Positions 1 through 11,827 of a stretch of DNA of 64,000 nt are shown here, one piece after another. The stretch is taken from assembly GCF_963966145.1 (NCBI RefSeq), contig NC_091049.1:29326001-29390000 (forward strand), read 5' to 3'. Positions within the stretch are counted from its first letter, which is position 1, and each line of letters begins with the position of its first letter. The notes beneath the pieces were generated by a model. It was given only the letters and a program-made list of their open reading frames with translations, was not told the DNA's origin and did not search any database. The stretch is from Tenebrio molitor (taxonomy: Eukaryota > Arthropoda > Insecta > Coleoptera > Tenebrionidae). The position numbers and the translations under genes are program-made.

Positions 1-1259
1 ATCTGATTGGAGTGTTCAAAATGTAGTAGATGGGATTGTGAGGAAAAATGTGTCCAAAATTCAAAGGTTGCAAGAATTCATCTCTCGGATTTCTTTTTAC
101 CACTTGCTCTTCGTCTTCCTCTTCTTCTTCTTCTGAATCGTCTAGATCGTTCTCGACGTCCGTGACCCGAAGAAAAGGCAAACTGATTTCGTCAGGATTA
201 AAAATCACCGACCGTTTTTCTCGGTCCGAGTTGAGCTTTTTCAACTTTTGCAAAAATGTCTCGGATGGTTTCGCTGTCGGTGGCGGTTTCGTTTTAAATC
301 TGGAAACCAACCGTACCGGTGGTTCTGCTCTGAACCTGTTCCACCGGTACTTATCCTCCATCTGTTGATGGTGCTTGAAGGACCTGAACGTCTGTTCGAT
401 GGGAAACCGGATGAAGTTCGGCAACAAACCCATGATCAGATTGACCGAATTCCTCAATATGGGCAACTCGCGTTTTGCTCTACTTTTACCACTATGATCG
501 TACCTGCAATTGCACCCGATCTTTCTGTAAACGTCATTGGAAATGGGCTCCAGAATGGGTCCAGATCTGGATCTCCCCTCGACCACTTGGACTTGCTGCA
601 AGGGTTGGCTGATCCCGTAGAGGCCCTCGTTAAAGATGGATCTGCACGGGGGTCTCAACAGTTCTTCGCAAGCTCCGTTGTCGTCGACGTAGACTGGACA
701 ATCTGGAAATGTGACCGTCAATACACGAGTTGACTGGAAATGGGCGTGGCCTTACTCTGTCTCTGGATAACGACGCGGTCAGGTCTCGCGACTAGGCCTG
801 TGATTGGTGGAGAGAGGGGCGGTGGGAGGTCAACGGGTGCTTGCACCTTGTACCGGTAGGCGTAGACGGGGTGACACTGATGACGGATCCCCGACCCCGC
901 GGCCCCCAGTCCCAGCTGAAAATTGTCTTTGAGAGGGCGCAAATCGGGAGAATCACGCGGTTACCTGATGGTCGTAGTTCTGAGAAAGCTGCGACGGGAG
1001 GTACGACCCGTACGCCGGCAGCGCTGGCTGCACCTGAAGGGCGTAGGGGTTGGAAGTGCCGCAAGGGTTCCCGTTCACGATGATCTTGTAAGGGTACTGC
1101 GGGGGCGAGATGACTTGCAGGTGTTTGCTGCACTGGAAATCAATCGGTCACTTTGAGGACGGCTTCGCGACGGATACTTACTTTCAAACAGCCGCAGTCG
1201 CACGAAATGGAGGCGACGAGAGCTGAGATCACAACTAAAACTGCGAATTGGAGTTTCAT
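1..1259 (-). CDS. Uncharacterised secreted protein, 3' part beyond the window edge
   Basis: I do not recognise the family. Exons by splice signals and phase: 1259-1182, 1132-965, 915-756 and 702 to beyond 1; introns of 49, 49 and 53 nt with GT..AG ends. Exon 1 encodes a 26-residue stretch with a typical signal peptide (MKLQFAVLVVISALVASIS) followed by a CDCGC motif. Later parts are Pro/Tyr/Cys-rich. They contain a possible dibasic cleavage site (RAKR) after a second Cys cluster, a basic region, and a run of Asp/Glu near the left edge. The frame is open from 702 to base 1, so at least about 370 residues are visible. The neighbour at 3420-4740 has the same strand, a similar signal-peptide first exon and similar short introns, suggesting a related pair of extracellular or cuticle/eggshell-type proteins. 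That role is inference only. Confidence 0.72.
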
Positions 1260-1308
1260 TGTGGAACGAGACTGATTTGGAAATGATGTCTGTTGGGGTT
1301 AGTTCGGG

Positions 1309-1316
1309 TATTTATA
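1309..1316 (-). promoter_or_regulatory. TATA box of the first secreted-protein gene
   Basis: On the minus strand this reads TATAAATA, about 50 bp before the start codon at 1259, so a short 5' leader is expected. Confidence 0.6.
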
Positions 1317-1329
1317 CGGGTTCGTATTT

Positions 1330-2990
1330 GTAAATACGACAAGAGTTCGTGATTTTGATGCGATTTTGTTTAGAAACGGAAGGTGAAGGTCTGGCGAGTG
1401 TCGGTTTTTGACCTTATCTAGTGTCATAACAATAGTAAGCATTTTTTTTCAAATAGTAAACTAGGTACGTGTGTCGATTGTAATTATTTTGTAGAGATTT
1501 GAAAGATAAAAGTAAAGTGGTTGACGCCAATCCAAACGAAAAATTCCAAATTTCTTTACTTTTTCTCAGTCAAATTCACAATGAATTTTTTCTAATTTAT
1601 TTTTTCGGCCTGCATCTAGAAACACTGATTTTCCATTTGTCTAAATCGGCTGGAAACTAGCATTTCCCTGCCTAGGAAAAAAAATCGAAACAAACATTTT
1701 TAATGAAAGATTTTAGGTTGGCAGCACAAAATGTCAATGTCATGTGGAATTTTTGTACAATTTTTTTTAAGTGTAAATATTGATTTCGGGCAAATTTGTA
1801 TCCTTTATCGCAAGCTATACATTGTGTATAACAGTAGAGGCCGAGGGGGTATCAAGCGACGTCTTAGTAATAACCCCCCCTATGGTAATAACACAGAGGA
1901 CGACAACGGCTTTGAATATTTGAGGAATTGAGTGACTTTTGTCGTGACTGTCGCTTCTTGGATCCTTTATGTTGCCAATGAAAGAAAAATAAATTCCTTA
2001 TCTGGTAATTTTTAACAAAAATGATTATTGTATTTTGCTTTAAATAAATTGTCGGCCGAAAAAATTTTGTATATTACCTAGTTGTGTTAGGTATTATTAT
2101 TGGTACCTACAAAGAAAATAATGTTATCTATAATTTTATTATATCACAAAAAAGGGTCAACTGTTGTGATTTTTTAAAGCGTAAATTAATTAGAACATGT
2201 TGAGAGCTAACCTAAAATTTAGAATAAAACAATTCTTTCTTTTTTTTTCTTTCTGTGTAATGTTTTACATTAAATAAAAGTAACTAATGATTCCTATTCT
2301 CGAAGCAAATATCTAAGGACACCCCTGCTAAAAACAAACATGTTCAATTATGTGCCGATTAAACATAAACAAATGTCATTCGTATCAAATAGCGGTAAAT
2401 TCAAACTTTACACTGTTCTAAACGGTTTACTTTTTCCAACGCCTATCATTTGAACGCACGATATTGCTATGTAGTAATTATATCTAGATATATGTATTAT
2501 TAATTACTACTGTTACTGTAATTATTGATATTATTAATAAACATTATACTCCAAACAAATTACTTTTATTGCCACCAAAATCTCAGCCATAATAACAACT
2601 TTCTTCCTCCATTGCTGTTAAATCTTCGTAACTGTATCATTCACGCTACTCAGCACCGTCCGTCCACTGTAGAAGGCGCAGAATGAGGTCGAGTGTTATC
2701 TTGTTGAAAGTCACAGTGAAAAAGTTCAAAATATTGCCGCAGCTGAAAATTGTATTTTTTTTTCTCTTTTCTTATTTACGAGTATGTCTATTTGTACAGA
2801 AAAAAAAATCTGACAACTTTATTCAGGTATTTTAGATCGAAGACAGAATACTTAAAACAGAATTAATTGTAATTGAGTAAATCCCATAAAGTTTCTATGG
2901 AATACACTTAAAAAACATTTTTTTGTTCGACACTGTCAGAATTTGCGCATTTTCTCCTGTGTGAACGGATTTTGATAAATGTCACCACTT
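1330..2990. other. AT-rich intergenic DNA
   Basis: No convincing exon, RNA gene or paired inverted repeat was seen here. The longest open frames are short and lack splice or family support. Confidence 0.5.
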
Positions 2991-3049
2991 GTCAAAACGA
3001 AACGTCAAGCTAATTTTAAAGGTTTTAAGCGATTTGGACCCTTTAAGGG

Positions 3050-3180
3050 CTCGTCGAATAAAAAAACGTTGTATTCAACTTGTTTGTGTGTCAATTGGGC
3101 TTTTTTGGCACTCGTGGGCCTTTTTTGGCCCACTCGTGCCAAAAAACCCCAATTTACACATGAACTCGTCAAATAAACTA
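3050..3180. repeat. Fold-back repeat
   Basis: A GGCACTCGTGGGCC arm is followed by GGCCCACTCGTGCC, giving a hairpin centred near 3121. The right-hand sequence recurs in altered form at about 33445-33500 (GGCCCACTC, then CCCAATTTACACA and an ACGAACTCGTTAAA-type end), so this is a dispersed repeat. Confidence 0.6.
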
Positions 3181-3419
3181 CTATTTTAGACTGTCAGATC
3201 TTTTATTCCGTGAATATTTTTCATATTATTTATTTTTCCATGTATTATTTTGATTTTTGTAAATCCTTCGCGTTTTATCAAAAAACTGACACAACGATTT
3301 CAATTAGCTTTCTTTATTTACATAACAGTTGTATATTTACAAGCAATCACAACAAAACAACAACAGCGGAAAGACCACGTGACACCAGTTGGATTGCTCG
3401 CGGAAGCTCTTCAGTTCGT

Positions 3420-4740
3420 TTAATTATTGCAGCCGACTTTCTGGAGGAAAACACTCTTCGAATACAGATTGGAGCTGGAGGCGGCCGACGAAGAAGAACT
3501 GGAGAGGTAAGTGTAGGGACTGGTGAAGAGAGAGCCTGGGGGTATGGCCGGTGGTGGAGGAAGGAAAGGTTCGTCTTCTGCGGGACAAGGTTCTGGTAGA
3601 AGGGGTGGCATGTGAACGGGTTCCAATTTGGGTATTTGGGAGATGATCACGTTGCCGGGTTTGAACCCGTCTTTGCAGTCTTTGATACTTCCAGACAAGC
3701 CGTCGTCAGGGGCGGAACTAGCTGACTGTATATTGATGAATGTGGGTTCTTGGACTGGAAAATAAAATGTAAAAGAAAGTGGTAAAACTAGAAGAAATCG
3801 CATACTTTTGGCCAAGCCGTATCCGATTTCTCCAAGACTGATCCGTTTGAAGTTCTGCGCGCTGATCTTCTGCTGCTTCTCTTCTTCCTCTTCTTCTTCC
3901 AGGTCCGCCAACTGTTCGGCAGCTTCATCGTCTAGAGATTTACCTCGACCACACTTGATCTTCTTCAGCTCGACGATTTGGCCGTTGAGACTGAAGAGAT
4001 CTTCTTCGGGGACGTTGTTTCTGGATCTCTGGATCAGTCACAGTTGTTATCTAGTACTAATTCCGCACGAAACCGATTACCTTGATGTAAAGAGGAATTT
4101 CTTTGGGGATGCTCCTGAATCCAAAGGACAACTTGTCCTCGTTGTGATTGCAAGATTCTTGCGCCAATTTGTAAGCCACCGACAGCGACACGGGATCTGC
4201 TGGTACATAATTGGCGGGATTGACGTTAGACTGCTCCATCACGTCGTCGACGATAACTGGTCGAGCCGCCGCCGTCGTCAGCAGCATGTTACCGTTGTCT
4301 ATGCCGTTGACACCGCCGAAGAGGATCTGTTGTTTCTGACTGAGAGTCAAGTGTTGGTTGTTGCTGACGTCGATGCTTCCGGAACAAGCCAGACACGGAG
4401 GTTTGGGCACCACCGCCGGTTTGACCAAAGAAGTGTGGCAGCTGCACGGTCCCCCGATGGGCACCAGCGGCGGTATTCCACCGACGGGGGCGCACACGAC
4501 CTTGGGGGTGGCCAAGACGGGTTTGGGGACTTCAACAGGGCGTACCACCAAAGGAGTGCATTTTCCGCTTTGGTGGTGACAAACGTCTTCGCCGGAGCCG
4601 AGGCCGCAGTTGCACCGCATCCCCCCGAAAGGGTGAGCCTTGAAGATGGAGTTGAAAAACGAACGGATTTACGGGGATCTACTTACCACACTCAGGGCTA
4701 CCACTAGCGGTAGCAAAACGAAAATCGAAGAGATGTACAT
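3420..4740 (-). CDS. Uncharacterised secreted protein, four exons, complete
   Basis: Not recognised by family. Exons: 4740-4687, 4638-4081, 4028-3806 and 3754-3420; introns 48, 52 and 51 nt. The first exon is an almost pure signal peptide (MYISSIFVLLPLVVALSV). Exon 2 opens with a Cys cluster (CNCG...CHH...C) and continues Pro/Val-rich with further Cys. Exon 3 carries a Glu run after QLADLEE. Exon 4 is Pro-rich and then Ser-rich, ending VGCNN. Predicted length is about 390 residues. The last intron (3805-3755) is 51 nt and has no in-frame stop, so its retention would only add 17 residues. The first exon joins at an AAG acceptor, which is less common. Same strand and design as the gene at 1-1259, so possibly an old tandem relative, but I see no strong sequence identity between them. 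Confidence 0.78.
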
Positions 4741-4789
4741 TGTTGGGTGAAGTGAACGAATTGATTGGATTCTGATGATGGTTTCTTCA

Positions 4790-4797
4790 TTTTTATA
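4790..4797 (-). promoter_or_regulatory. TATA box of the second secreted-protein gene
   Basis: Minus-strand TATAAAAA about 50 bp before the ATG at 4740, the same spacing as in the neighbouring gene. Confidence 0.6.
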
Positions 4798-5189
4798 CGA
4801 GTGACAGATTGTTTGTGTGAACAGAGTATGTGCGGTGTGCAAGGTCGCACCGGTTGTTGAATTCGTGGCGGTTCATTGGCGAAATTGTTTAATTACGTGA
4901 TGTTTTTATTGGGAAAGGTGAATCAACTTGTAAATTAAAAATAACTGAAATTTTTAAAAACTCATCATTTGTTGGTACTGTGACTGGGACTCTCAAGAAG
5001 TTCTTGAATTGATGGCAAAAAACAAATTTAGGTCAAGAAATTAAAAATTGCGAAATAGAGCTGGTCACAGACTTACCTAAGTCTGTGGTCAAAATTGGAC
5101 GCCATTTTTTAAATTATCAAAAATAATGATGTTATGCTAAGATGTGCAAAAATATCACAAAGAAGATTTCCTCCATGTGATAGAATGTA

Positions 5190-5413
5190 CAGTTAGAGAC
5201 ACGGAATTTCGGGCATCATTTTTCTGTCACTTCAAAAAATTGCAATGTAAATCACTCTTTATTGTCAACGTGACATTCAAAAGTCAAATTTTGAAATTTA
5301 TTTTCTGTTCACGTCAATTGCATGTCAATCATTGACGTTAATAATGTAAAGCCTATTTTACATTTTTTGACAGTATATTGACAGTGATGCCCGAAATTCC
5401 GTATCTCTAACTG
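5190..5413. mobile_element. MITE, 29-bp TIRs, TA-flanked
   Basis: Arms begin CAGTTAGAGA and end GGGCATCA, with one mismatch in 29; TA on both sides. The internal start TTTTTCTGTCACTTC is shared with copies at 22260 and 23099 although their arms differ. Confidence 0.8.
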
Positions 5414-5417
5414 TAGG

Positions 5418-5515
5418 TACTATGGCGGCCAAAAAATTTTAGCCGTCAATTTCTGTCATTTATAAAAAAAAAAACAAAATTGTAAGCCATACTTTATTGT
5501 CATCCGTTTTGATTA
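5418..5515. mobile_element. Truncated MITE of the same family
   Basis: One end only: TACTATGGCGGCC, then an arm ending GCCGTCA and the family interior (CTGTCATTTA, CTTTATTGTCA). It starts four bases after the 5190-5413 copy. No matching right arm was found. Confidence 0.55.
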
Positions 5516-5600
5516 TGATTGGTATTTTTTGGGTGGTAAATTTCAGTTTTCATGTATCTAATAATTACGTTTGCATTAAAAGCGGTTTGTTAGAAAATAG

Positions 5601-5772
5601 TTAGGCCCGGTTGCATAAAGCTTAGTTATAATAACATCGTGTCAGCTAACAACGCGTCAAGTCGGAAATTCGCCCATTTGATTGGCTGATTCAAATTCAA
5701 TGTTAAATATCCCCCAATCAGATCGCTTGACAGAATGTTAACTTTAACAACGTTTTATACAACCAGGCCTTA
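5601..5772. mobile_element. Short palindromic MITE
   Basis: Left TTAGGCCCGGTTGCATAAA pairs with right CAACCAGGCCTTA after a few substitutions; the inner arms also pair (GTTATAATAAC against GTTAACTTTAAC). Confidence 0.65.
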
Positions 5773-6122
5773 GACTTATTGTACGAACTTCTGTATAATT
5801 AAAACCAATGTTCACGTGCTGTAAATAAAGGTTTTTACTAAGAATAATGATATAATTTAAAAGAACATCGAAAAAATTTGAATTTAGTTGTCTGCTACCA
5901 ACATATAATTGAAATTTTTTAATAAACAATTGTCAAAACGTTGTCTTGTTGGTATGAACCAAACAATGATTTTCATGATAAAAACGATTTGTCACAAAAA
6001 GTGTCAACATTTTTTTAATGCACGACCTGTTGTATAAATAACCGGCCGTACATTTAATTAAAAAAGCATTGCGAAAATGTTTCCGAGAAAGAGCCAATTT
6101 TCGCCGATGAGGACGCCACAGT

Positions 6123-6654
6123 ACGGGCGCTTCTAAAGAATAAAAATGCGGAAATTGTTATTTGTATAACTAGTTATGAAAGTCATACTTTTTTTCACGA
6201 ATTTGCAGATTGATTAATTGATTAATCAAGCAAATAAGTGTAAAAAGAGACTTTCATAACGTGTTGTACACACTATTTTTTGCATATCGATGTAAGTTGA
6301 GAAATTTGGTCTAAAAGGATTTATGAAAAGTTACAACAAAAAAAAGGTATGCTTTGACAATCATCGAAGATGGAATAAAATGATACAAAAAAGTACTACC
6401 TTCAGTACTTTCACTACGATTTTTCGTGTAAAAAAGTGCCACATTCATTACGATATGCAAAAAAATATGTTTAGAAATGATTTTAGAGTTAAGATTGAGT
6501 ACATATTTCATATCATATCATATTTTCTTTCTAAAACAATACTGAATACAATTGTATTTTTGTATTTTTGATTTTACATTCGAATGTCATTTAAATGAGA
6601 AAAACTCTCGGTGAAAAAAACTTAAGATGAATAATATCCCCAAAGAAGCGCCCG
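6123..6654. mobile_element. MITE with short TIRs
   Basis: CGGGCGCTTCT at the left pairs with AGAAGCGCCCG at the right, both flanked by TA. The interior is AT-rich with no coding signal. Confidence 0.65.
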
Positions 6655-6732
6655 TACACTAGCGCTCTGCGGGGATCACTCAAATTACACTTTTAAACAG
6701 GCCGGTAATACAGCAGGTCGTGTTTTAATGTA

Positions 6733-6852
6733 CAATGGCCGGCAAAAAAAAATTAGCCATCATTTAAATGTCAGTGTCAAAAAAGCATTAATTACACATT
6801 TGGATTTTGACGTAACACAAAAGTGATGGCTAATTTTTTTTGCCGGCCATTG
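6733..6852. mobile_element. Near-perfect palindromic MITE, 120 bp
   Basis: Arms CAATGGCCGGCAAA and TTTGCCGGCCATTG, continuing through ATTAGCCATCA on each side, TA-flanked. Same arm length and TCA end as the 5190 family but a different arm sequence. Confidence 0.8.
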
Positions 6853-7417
6853 TAACTGAGCCTGCGCCTTGACGAGTGAGAATTTATTTCAAATTCCAAA
6901 AATATTTCTCCTGATGTCTCATTAAATTTGTATTGAAAATGAATTCACGGAAGAAAGGTACGGGAAGTGAAGTGAACATAACCTTAACTATGATTTGGTG
7001 TAAAATTGTTATACAGCTGCTCCATATTAAAGTTAGTAGGTACATATATTAAATAGAGTTGGCTCCATCCTGGTTCCTAGGGGCGTTTTTTGATTGATAA
7101 TTGGCTGCACTTTTAATTTCTGCGTGTTTTATTCGACCGTTGACGTATTACGTCACGGCTCACTTACGTCAGCTAACAAAAATTTATTTGAATTATTTTT
7201 TTTCGATTTTTCACTGAAGAACAAACGTAAGACACGTTTATCTCATGAGGCAAAAGCAACAGACCGTTGTGACAAGAATCAATTCAAGAACGTGCTTGTC
7301 AAGATCGGTCGTTCCAAGTCGAAATTTAGACAACCCTACTGAGATTTATCTTCCGCCGCCTCCAGTAGAGGTGGTGTACAAGTGGAAATGTACGAAAGAG
7401 CAAAAAGACTAGTATTT

Positions 7418-7423
7418 TTTATT
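7418..7423 (-). terminator. Polyadenylation signal for ESS2
   Basis: Minus-strand AATAAA about 30 nt after the stop codon at 7455. Confidence 0.6.
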
Positions 7424-7454
7424 CTTAAGTTAAAAACAAATAAACCATAACAAT

Positions 7455-8963
7455 CTAGAAAAAATCCGAAGCTTTCTGCCTCTTCGGGACGTTAATTTTC
7501 AACAAGTCGTCGGTCAGGTTGTCCTCGACTCCCGCCTTCCTGATCCCCAGGTTCAGCTTCGGCGTCACCACTCTCTTGGGGGTGTTGGGCGTTTTCATGA
7601 TCCCGGGGCTGGGCGAGTACGCTGATCGCAGATCCGAGTGCAGTCTGAGTTTGGAAGTGGCTAAACGCTTGGCGGCCGGAGACATGGTCGCCAACCTGTC
7701 GACGCTCGACACCCTAGGAGACGGACTAGCGAACTGCCTCCTGGCAGCGTCGATCGCCTTCTGTTTCCTGTCCCTATTTTTTTCTCCTACTTTTTCGGCT
7801 AAAGCCAACGCGATCTGTTCCCTCCTCGGCGGCTCCGCCATTTTGAAAGAGGGCCCCTGGGACCGCGGCAGGGGAGTGTCGCCACCGTCCAGTCTGAACG
7901 GGGTGCCTTCGATCTCACCCCACGTCATCAGAGGGGTGCTGTCGATGCCGGGGCACGGCGAGGGACTCTTCACGAAGCCGAAACCCCTGATCTTGGGAGA
8001 GTCGTTCTGCATCAATTCCTTCCCGTCGACTCCTATCTTGCCGTCGAGGACCTTCGCTTGAGTCTTCGCCAACTCGTTTATCGCCTCTTTGCTCTGCACC
8101 TCGTTGAAGGGGTTTATGACCAAACGAGTATTCGGGTGGACCACTTCTTGTTTCTTTTTGTTCAGTTCTATCTCTTGTTCTTGGGTCAAGGGGACCCCAT
8201 CTGGAATGTACATGATGTAGTTCTTGTTTTTGTAGCCCCACGTGTCCACGTTCAGTTTTTTCTCAGGTAGAGCACCCTGTTCTTCAATTGATGGCAACGC
8301 CAACTGTGCCGCTCGCTCTTTTTCACTCTTGTCTTCTTCGTTGTACAAGTAGGAGTATTTCTGCTCATGTTTCTTCTCAGATTCAGCCAAGAGCTCGGTG
8401 AAACTTTGATTATCTTGAGAGGTGTGGGAGTTGAGAAACTGGTCCAGGCTCAGTCGGGGTTCTTTTTTCTCGGGGGTGGCGACAAGGAGCGGCTCTGTTT
8501 CCGGCGCTTGACTGTTGTGGATGTTTGCAGGGGTTTCGAACGTCGCAGGACTGGGAACTAGAGTTACGCAAAAGATTACATAAATGGGTTGAAGCAGGCG
8601 TAAAACTTACTTCTCTGTGTGGGGGGCCTGTTTCCGCTGTACTTCATATAAAGCTCTCTCATCTTCATCCTGTCATTCCGTTCGATGGCGTCCAAATACT
8701 CGTTCTGGGCTTTCAGTTTTTCCAGGTCGGGGAAAAAATCACGTTGAATGATTCTCCCCACGTGCTACAAAACCACAATTAATTTCACACTCAGATACGG
8801 AAAGAAAATCAATTACCTCAACGTATGTGTCCTCGTCCAGTACCTTTTCTTTATGCTTTTTTCGAGGTGTTCCGATCGGTTTCTTGAAGATTATTTCTTT
8901 GCGTATGTCTTCCATAACGGCCATGGCTTGTCTGCCGGGGGTGTTTTCTCCACTAACACTCAT
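7455..8963 (-). CDS. Ess2: Splicing factor ESS-2 homologue (DGCR14 family)
   Basis: Nuclear protein associated with the spliceosome C complex in other animals. Exons 8963-8817, 8764-8611 and 8557-7455; introns 52 and 53 nt; 467 residues, close to the roughly 476 of the human protein. Family landmarks: LDEDTYVEV at the end of exon 1; IIQRDFFPDLEKL (about 54-66); PATFETP at the start of exon 3; LSLDQFL; WGYKNKN (about 207); GFGFVKSPSPCPG (about 292-304); LMTWGEIEGTPF (about 311-322); and the diagnostic C-terminus KASDFF. The start is placed at MSVSGENTP because it sits at the usual distance before the conserved block; an in-frame ATG also lies upstream at 9053. The gene looks intact. Confidence 0.96.
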
Positions 8964-10597
8964 TTTTCTGATTAATAAACAACTTTCAGGTACGACTTTT
9001 AGGTTATCTGTCAAATAAACGTCAAGCAAATGGTAGTGGGTCGTGCGGTGCATCGGACGCTTCGTCGCATTAAGTTAAGACGTAAATGGTAGAGGGCTCT
9101 ACTAATCCCGCACGCAACACCCCCAAACAAATTTGCATTTTTGTTAAGACATTTTGGAGATGTTTGTTAGAATCAATACTCGAATGTTGAAGCATTTACG
9201 ACAGGAAAGTCTAATGTTTACGAGGCTTTTACTATAACGTCCTTTCATGACAGCTTTTAAACAGAAAAAACTTTTTTTTTTGGTTTAAATAAATTCTATT
9301 TGTAGTCAAATAATCTGCGACTTGTGGGTGAGGAAGTAAATATTTATTTGACTCCAACATATTTGAAGAGTAAAGATATTTTGCATTTGCACAATCACAA
9401 TCGAAAATTGTTATCAAAAATAATAATGATAGTGAAACTGTTACCTAAGTTATTTTTTTAATTGCTTCTATTTTTGACAGGATTGCTCCTGGACAGGCAT
9501 CAAAGCTTCGCCCAAAAATACTCCTTTTTCAATTTTTTCCCCGGGAATAAACTGGAAGCGACCGTCTCTTTGTGTAAATTTTTCAACGCCATTAATGCCG
9601 CATCTATTTGTACTCCTCGATGCATTTTTTTTTCATCTCGCGTTAGGCAATTTCTGTCTTATATTTATACAGGGCGACATGTGTTGTCGTCTTCGTCTAT
9701 AAGTAGTGAAAAAACGGGAGAATAAAGTAAACTCGGGCGTGTTTCTCGCACCTCGTAACTGCGCAACGACGGACATATAGCTACCACATCCGCACGTTGA
9801 CTTTTGAGATATTGTCAGGGGGCTAGGGGGACGGATTGTTTGGGTTTTTGGTGTGTGTGTTTGCTTTTGATGTGTGCTTTTTTCGTGCCCAAAGTCGGCC
9901 AAGTTTGACAATTTTGCGGCTTGTTTAATATTGTTGTTGGAGTGTGCCGTTTTTGCGATAGGAATGAATCGGTCTTTTACGAATATAAATCCGGAGAAAA
10001 TATCTGAAGCTGTTTTGCAAAACAAAATAAGAGATGTGAATGCAAGGGCGATAGAAGTGGTGAAGTGTGGATGAGGTCTAGATTTGATTTCATCGAGACA
10101 CAAAAAAGAAACACTGATGATATTTTTTCACAGACAATAAGGTGTGGTGATTGAAACTTAACCAAACGTAATAGACAGATACCTAATGCGACTCTTTTTA
10201 TCTTTTAAAAGATGTTACGCTCACGAGTCGCGGTTAATTTACTGGCAAATGATTACAATCAACGTCTTTTTAATAAATTGTTTTAATTAAGGAAGGAATT
10301 GTATTTTTCGACTGTAAGAGAAAAAGTTCGAGTAAAAAACAAAATATTAGTTTTATTTTACAATATTTGTTTGATCACTCGTTGAAACAAATGGTGTTGC
10401 TATAGATTTATTTATCGCTGTAAAAAGGGAAGGTCTACTTATAATGGAATAAAATTATTGCCAGATATGTAGGTATATATTTTTTTAATCTAACAGTTAG
10501 TCTAAAAGTTTTTTCAGCGGGTACTGTGAACCTGCCAACATAATGTCATCATAATAATACATTCAAACTAGAGCTCTCTTTACAATATTTTGTAAAC
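8964..10597. other. Intergenic DNA, no gene seen
   Basis: Holds the ESS2 promoter side, then AT-rich DNA. A lone ATACAGGGCGAC end near 9667 may be the stub of a TIR element. No exon was supported. Confidence 0.45.
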
Positions 10598-11827
10598 ATC
10601 ACCCCAAATCTGCTATTGAAAGATTTAATTTACCACGCGAAAATGGTGGTAGGGGTTTTTCAAATCTAGAAATTCTACAACACAATCAAATTGCTTCACT
10701 AAAAAATTATTTTCTCAATAGAGCTCGTGATAACACTTTTTTTAATGCTTTGGTTTCAGCGGATAAAGGTTACACACCTTTAAATTTAAGTGATAATATA
10801 AGTTCAGATATTGTTGAGCCAAATATACCTGACAGTATAGCAAATATAAAACAGAAGTCTTTACATGGGAAAACAGAAGTCTTTACATGGGAGATATTTT
10901 AAAGAACTGGAACGACCAGACATTAATATTCAGGCTTCTCAGGAATGGCTTAAGAAATCAAATATTCACCCTGAGACTGAGGGTTTTATAAACTAGGCAA
11001 AAATGAATAGGGAATTTTTGAATTTTTGAATTTTTTATAAATACAGTTTAAAATGTGTAATGAAATGTGTTAGAAATATAAATATGTACACATTAAATGT
11101 AATGTTTCAGGTACCTGTACCATTTAAAATTTATCTAGTGTTTAAGAATATGTGGAAGGATTGGGACAATTATTTTGCTTTCCAAGAAAAATTGTGGAAT
11201 TCCCTATTCATTTTTGCAATACAAGATCGTGTTATCAATACCAAAAATTATAAAAAACACATATGCGGTTTAAAATCGATCATCCATAAATGTAGGATTT
11301 GCGGAACTGAAGGGGAAACCATTGAACACATCATTTCTTCTTGCACCGTTTTGGCTCAAAGCGAATATAAGAAACGTCATGATATATTCGCTAAAATTAT
11401 ACACATGAATTTAGCTGTTAAATTCAATTTATTAAAGGATACACAAACACATTATAGTTATACACCAGAAAGTTGTTTGGAAAATGACAGTTACAAGTTA
11501 TATTTTGATAGAACAATTTTAACTGACATTCATATTAAGCATAACAGACCAGACATTATAATTTTAAATAAACAACAAAAGCAAGCATATCTTTTAGATA
11601 TAGCTGTTCCAAATTCACATAATATAACACAGACATATAACACAAAAATTAATAAATATTTAGAACTCTCCGTTGCTATGAGAAATCTTTGGAGTTTAGA
11701 AAAAAAATCTATTTTACCACTTATAATTTCAGCAACGGGAATAGTACCCCAATCTCTTTTTAAAAATTTAAAAATTCTGGATTTAGGGAACACATTGGTA
11801 GTTGAAATTCAAGAAGGTATATTATAA
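10598..11827 (+). pseudogene. Non-LTR retrotransposon fragment, reverse-transcriptase tail plus restriction-like endonuclease
   Basis: The 3' part of an RLE-class (R2-like) retrotransposon polyprotein. From about 10600 a frame reads KSAIERFNLPRENGGRGF, typical of the region after the RT domain. It is broken by a 22-bp direct duplication (10851-10870 and 10873-10892) and by an inverted-repeat-bounded insertion at 10997-11216. After the insertion the frame resumes as AIQDRVINT. A CCHC knuckle follows (CRICGTEGETIEHIISSC, C-X2-C-X8-H-X4-C) and then the endonuclease signature RPD-X14-D (RPDIIILN...LLDIAVP). The endonuclease part is still open to the stop at 11825. The polymerase catalytic core is absent, so this is a dead 5'-truncated copy. 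Confidence 0.85.
10997..11216. mobile_element. 220-bp inverted-repeat insertion inside the retrotransposon
   Basis: Begins GCAAAAATGAATAGGGAATT and ends with its exact reverse complement. It lies between GFI and AIQD of the interrupted reading frame. A clear target duplication was not identified. The element has no coding capacity. Confidence 0.7.

Noticed and set aside
3808..4707. 299-codon open frame on the plus strand
   Set aside because: Exactly antisense to exons of the secreted-protein gene, which has a signal peptide, correct splice sites and phase; the plus frame has no recognisable protein features.
7519..8061. 180-codon plus-strand frame
   Set aside because: Antisense to ESS2, whose identity is clear.
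11060..11215. Start of the open frame leading into the endonuclease as a genuine gene start
   Set aside because: It lies inside an inverted-repeat insertion; the real frame continues from upstream retrotransposon codons.
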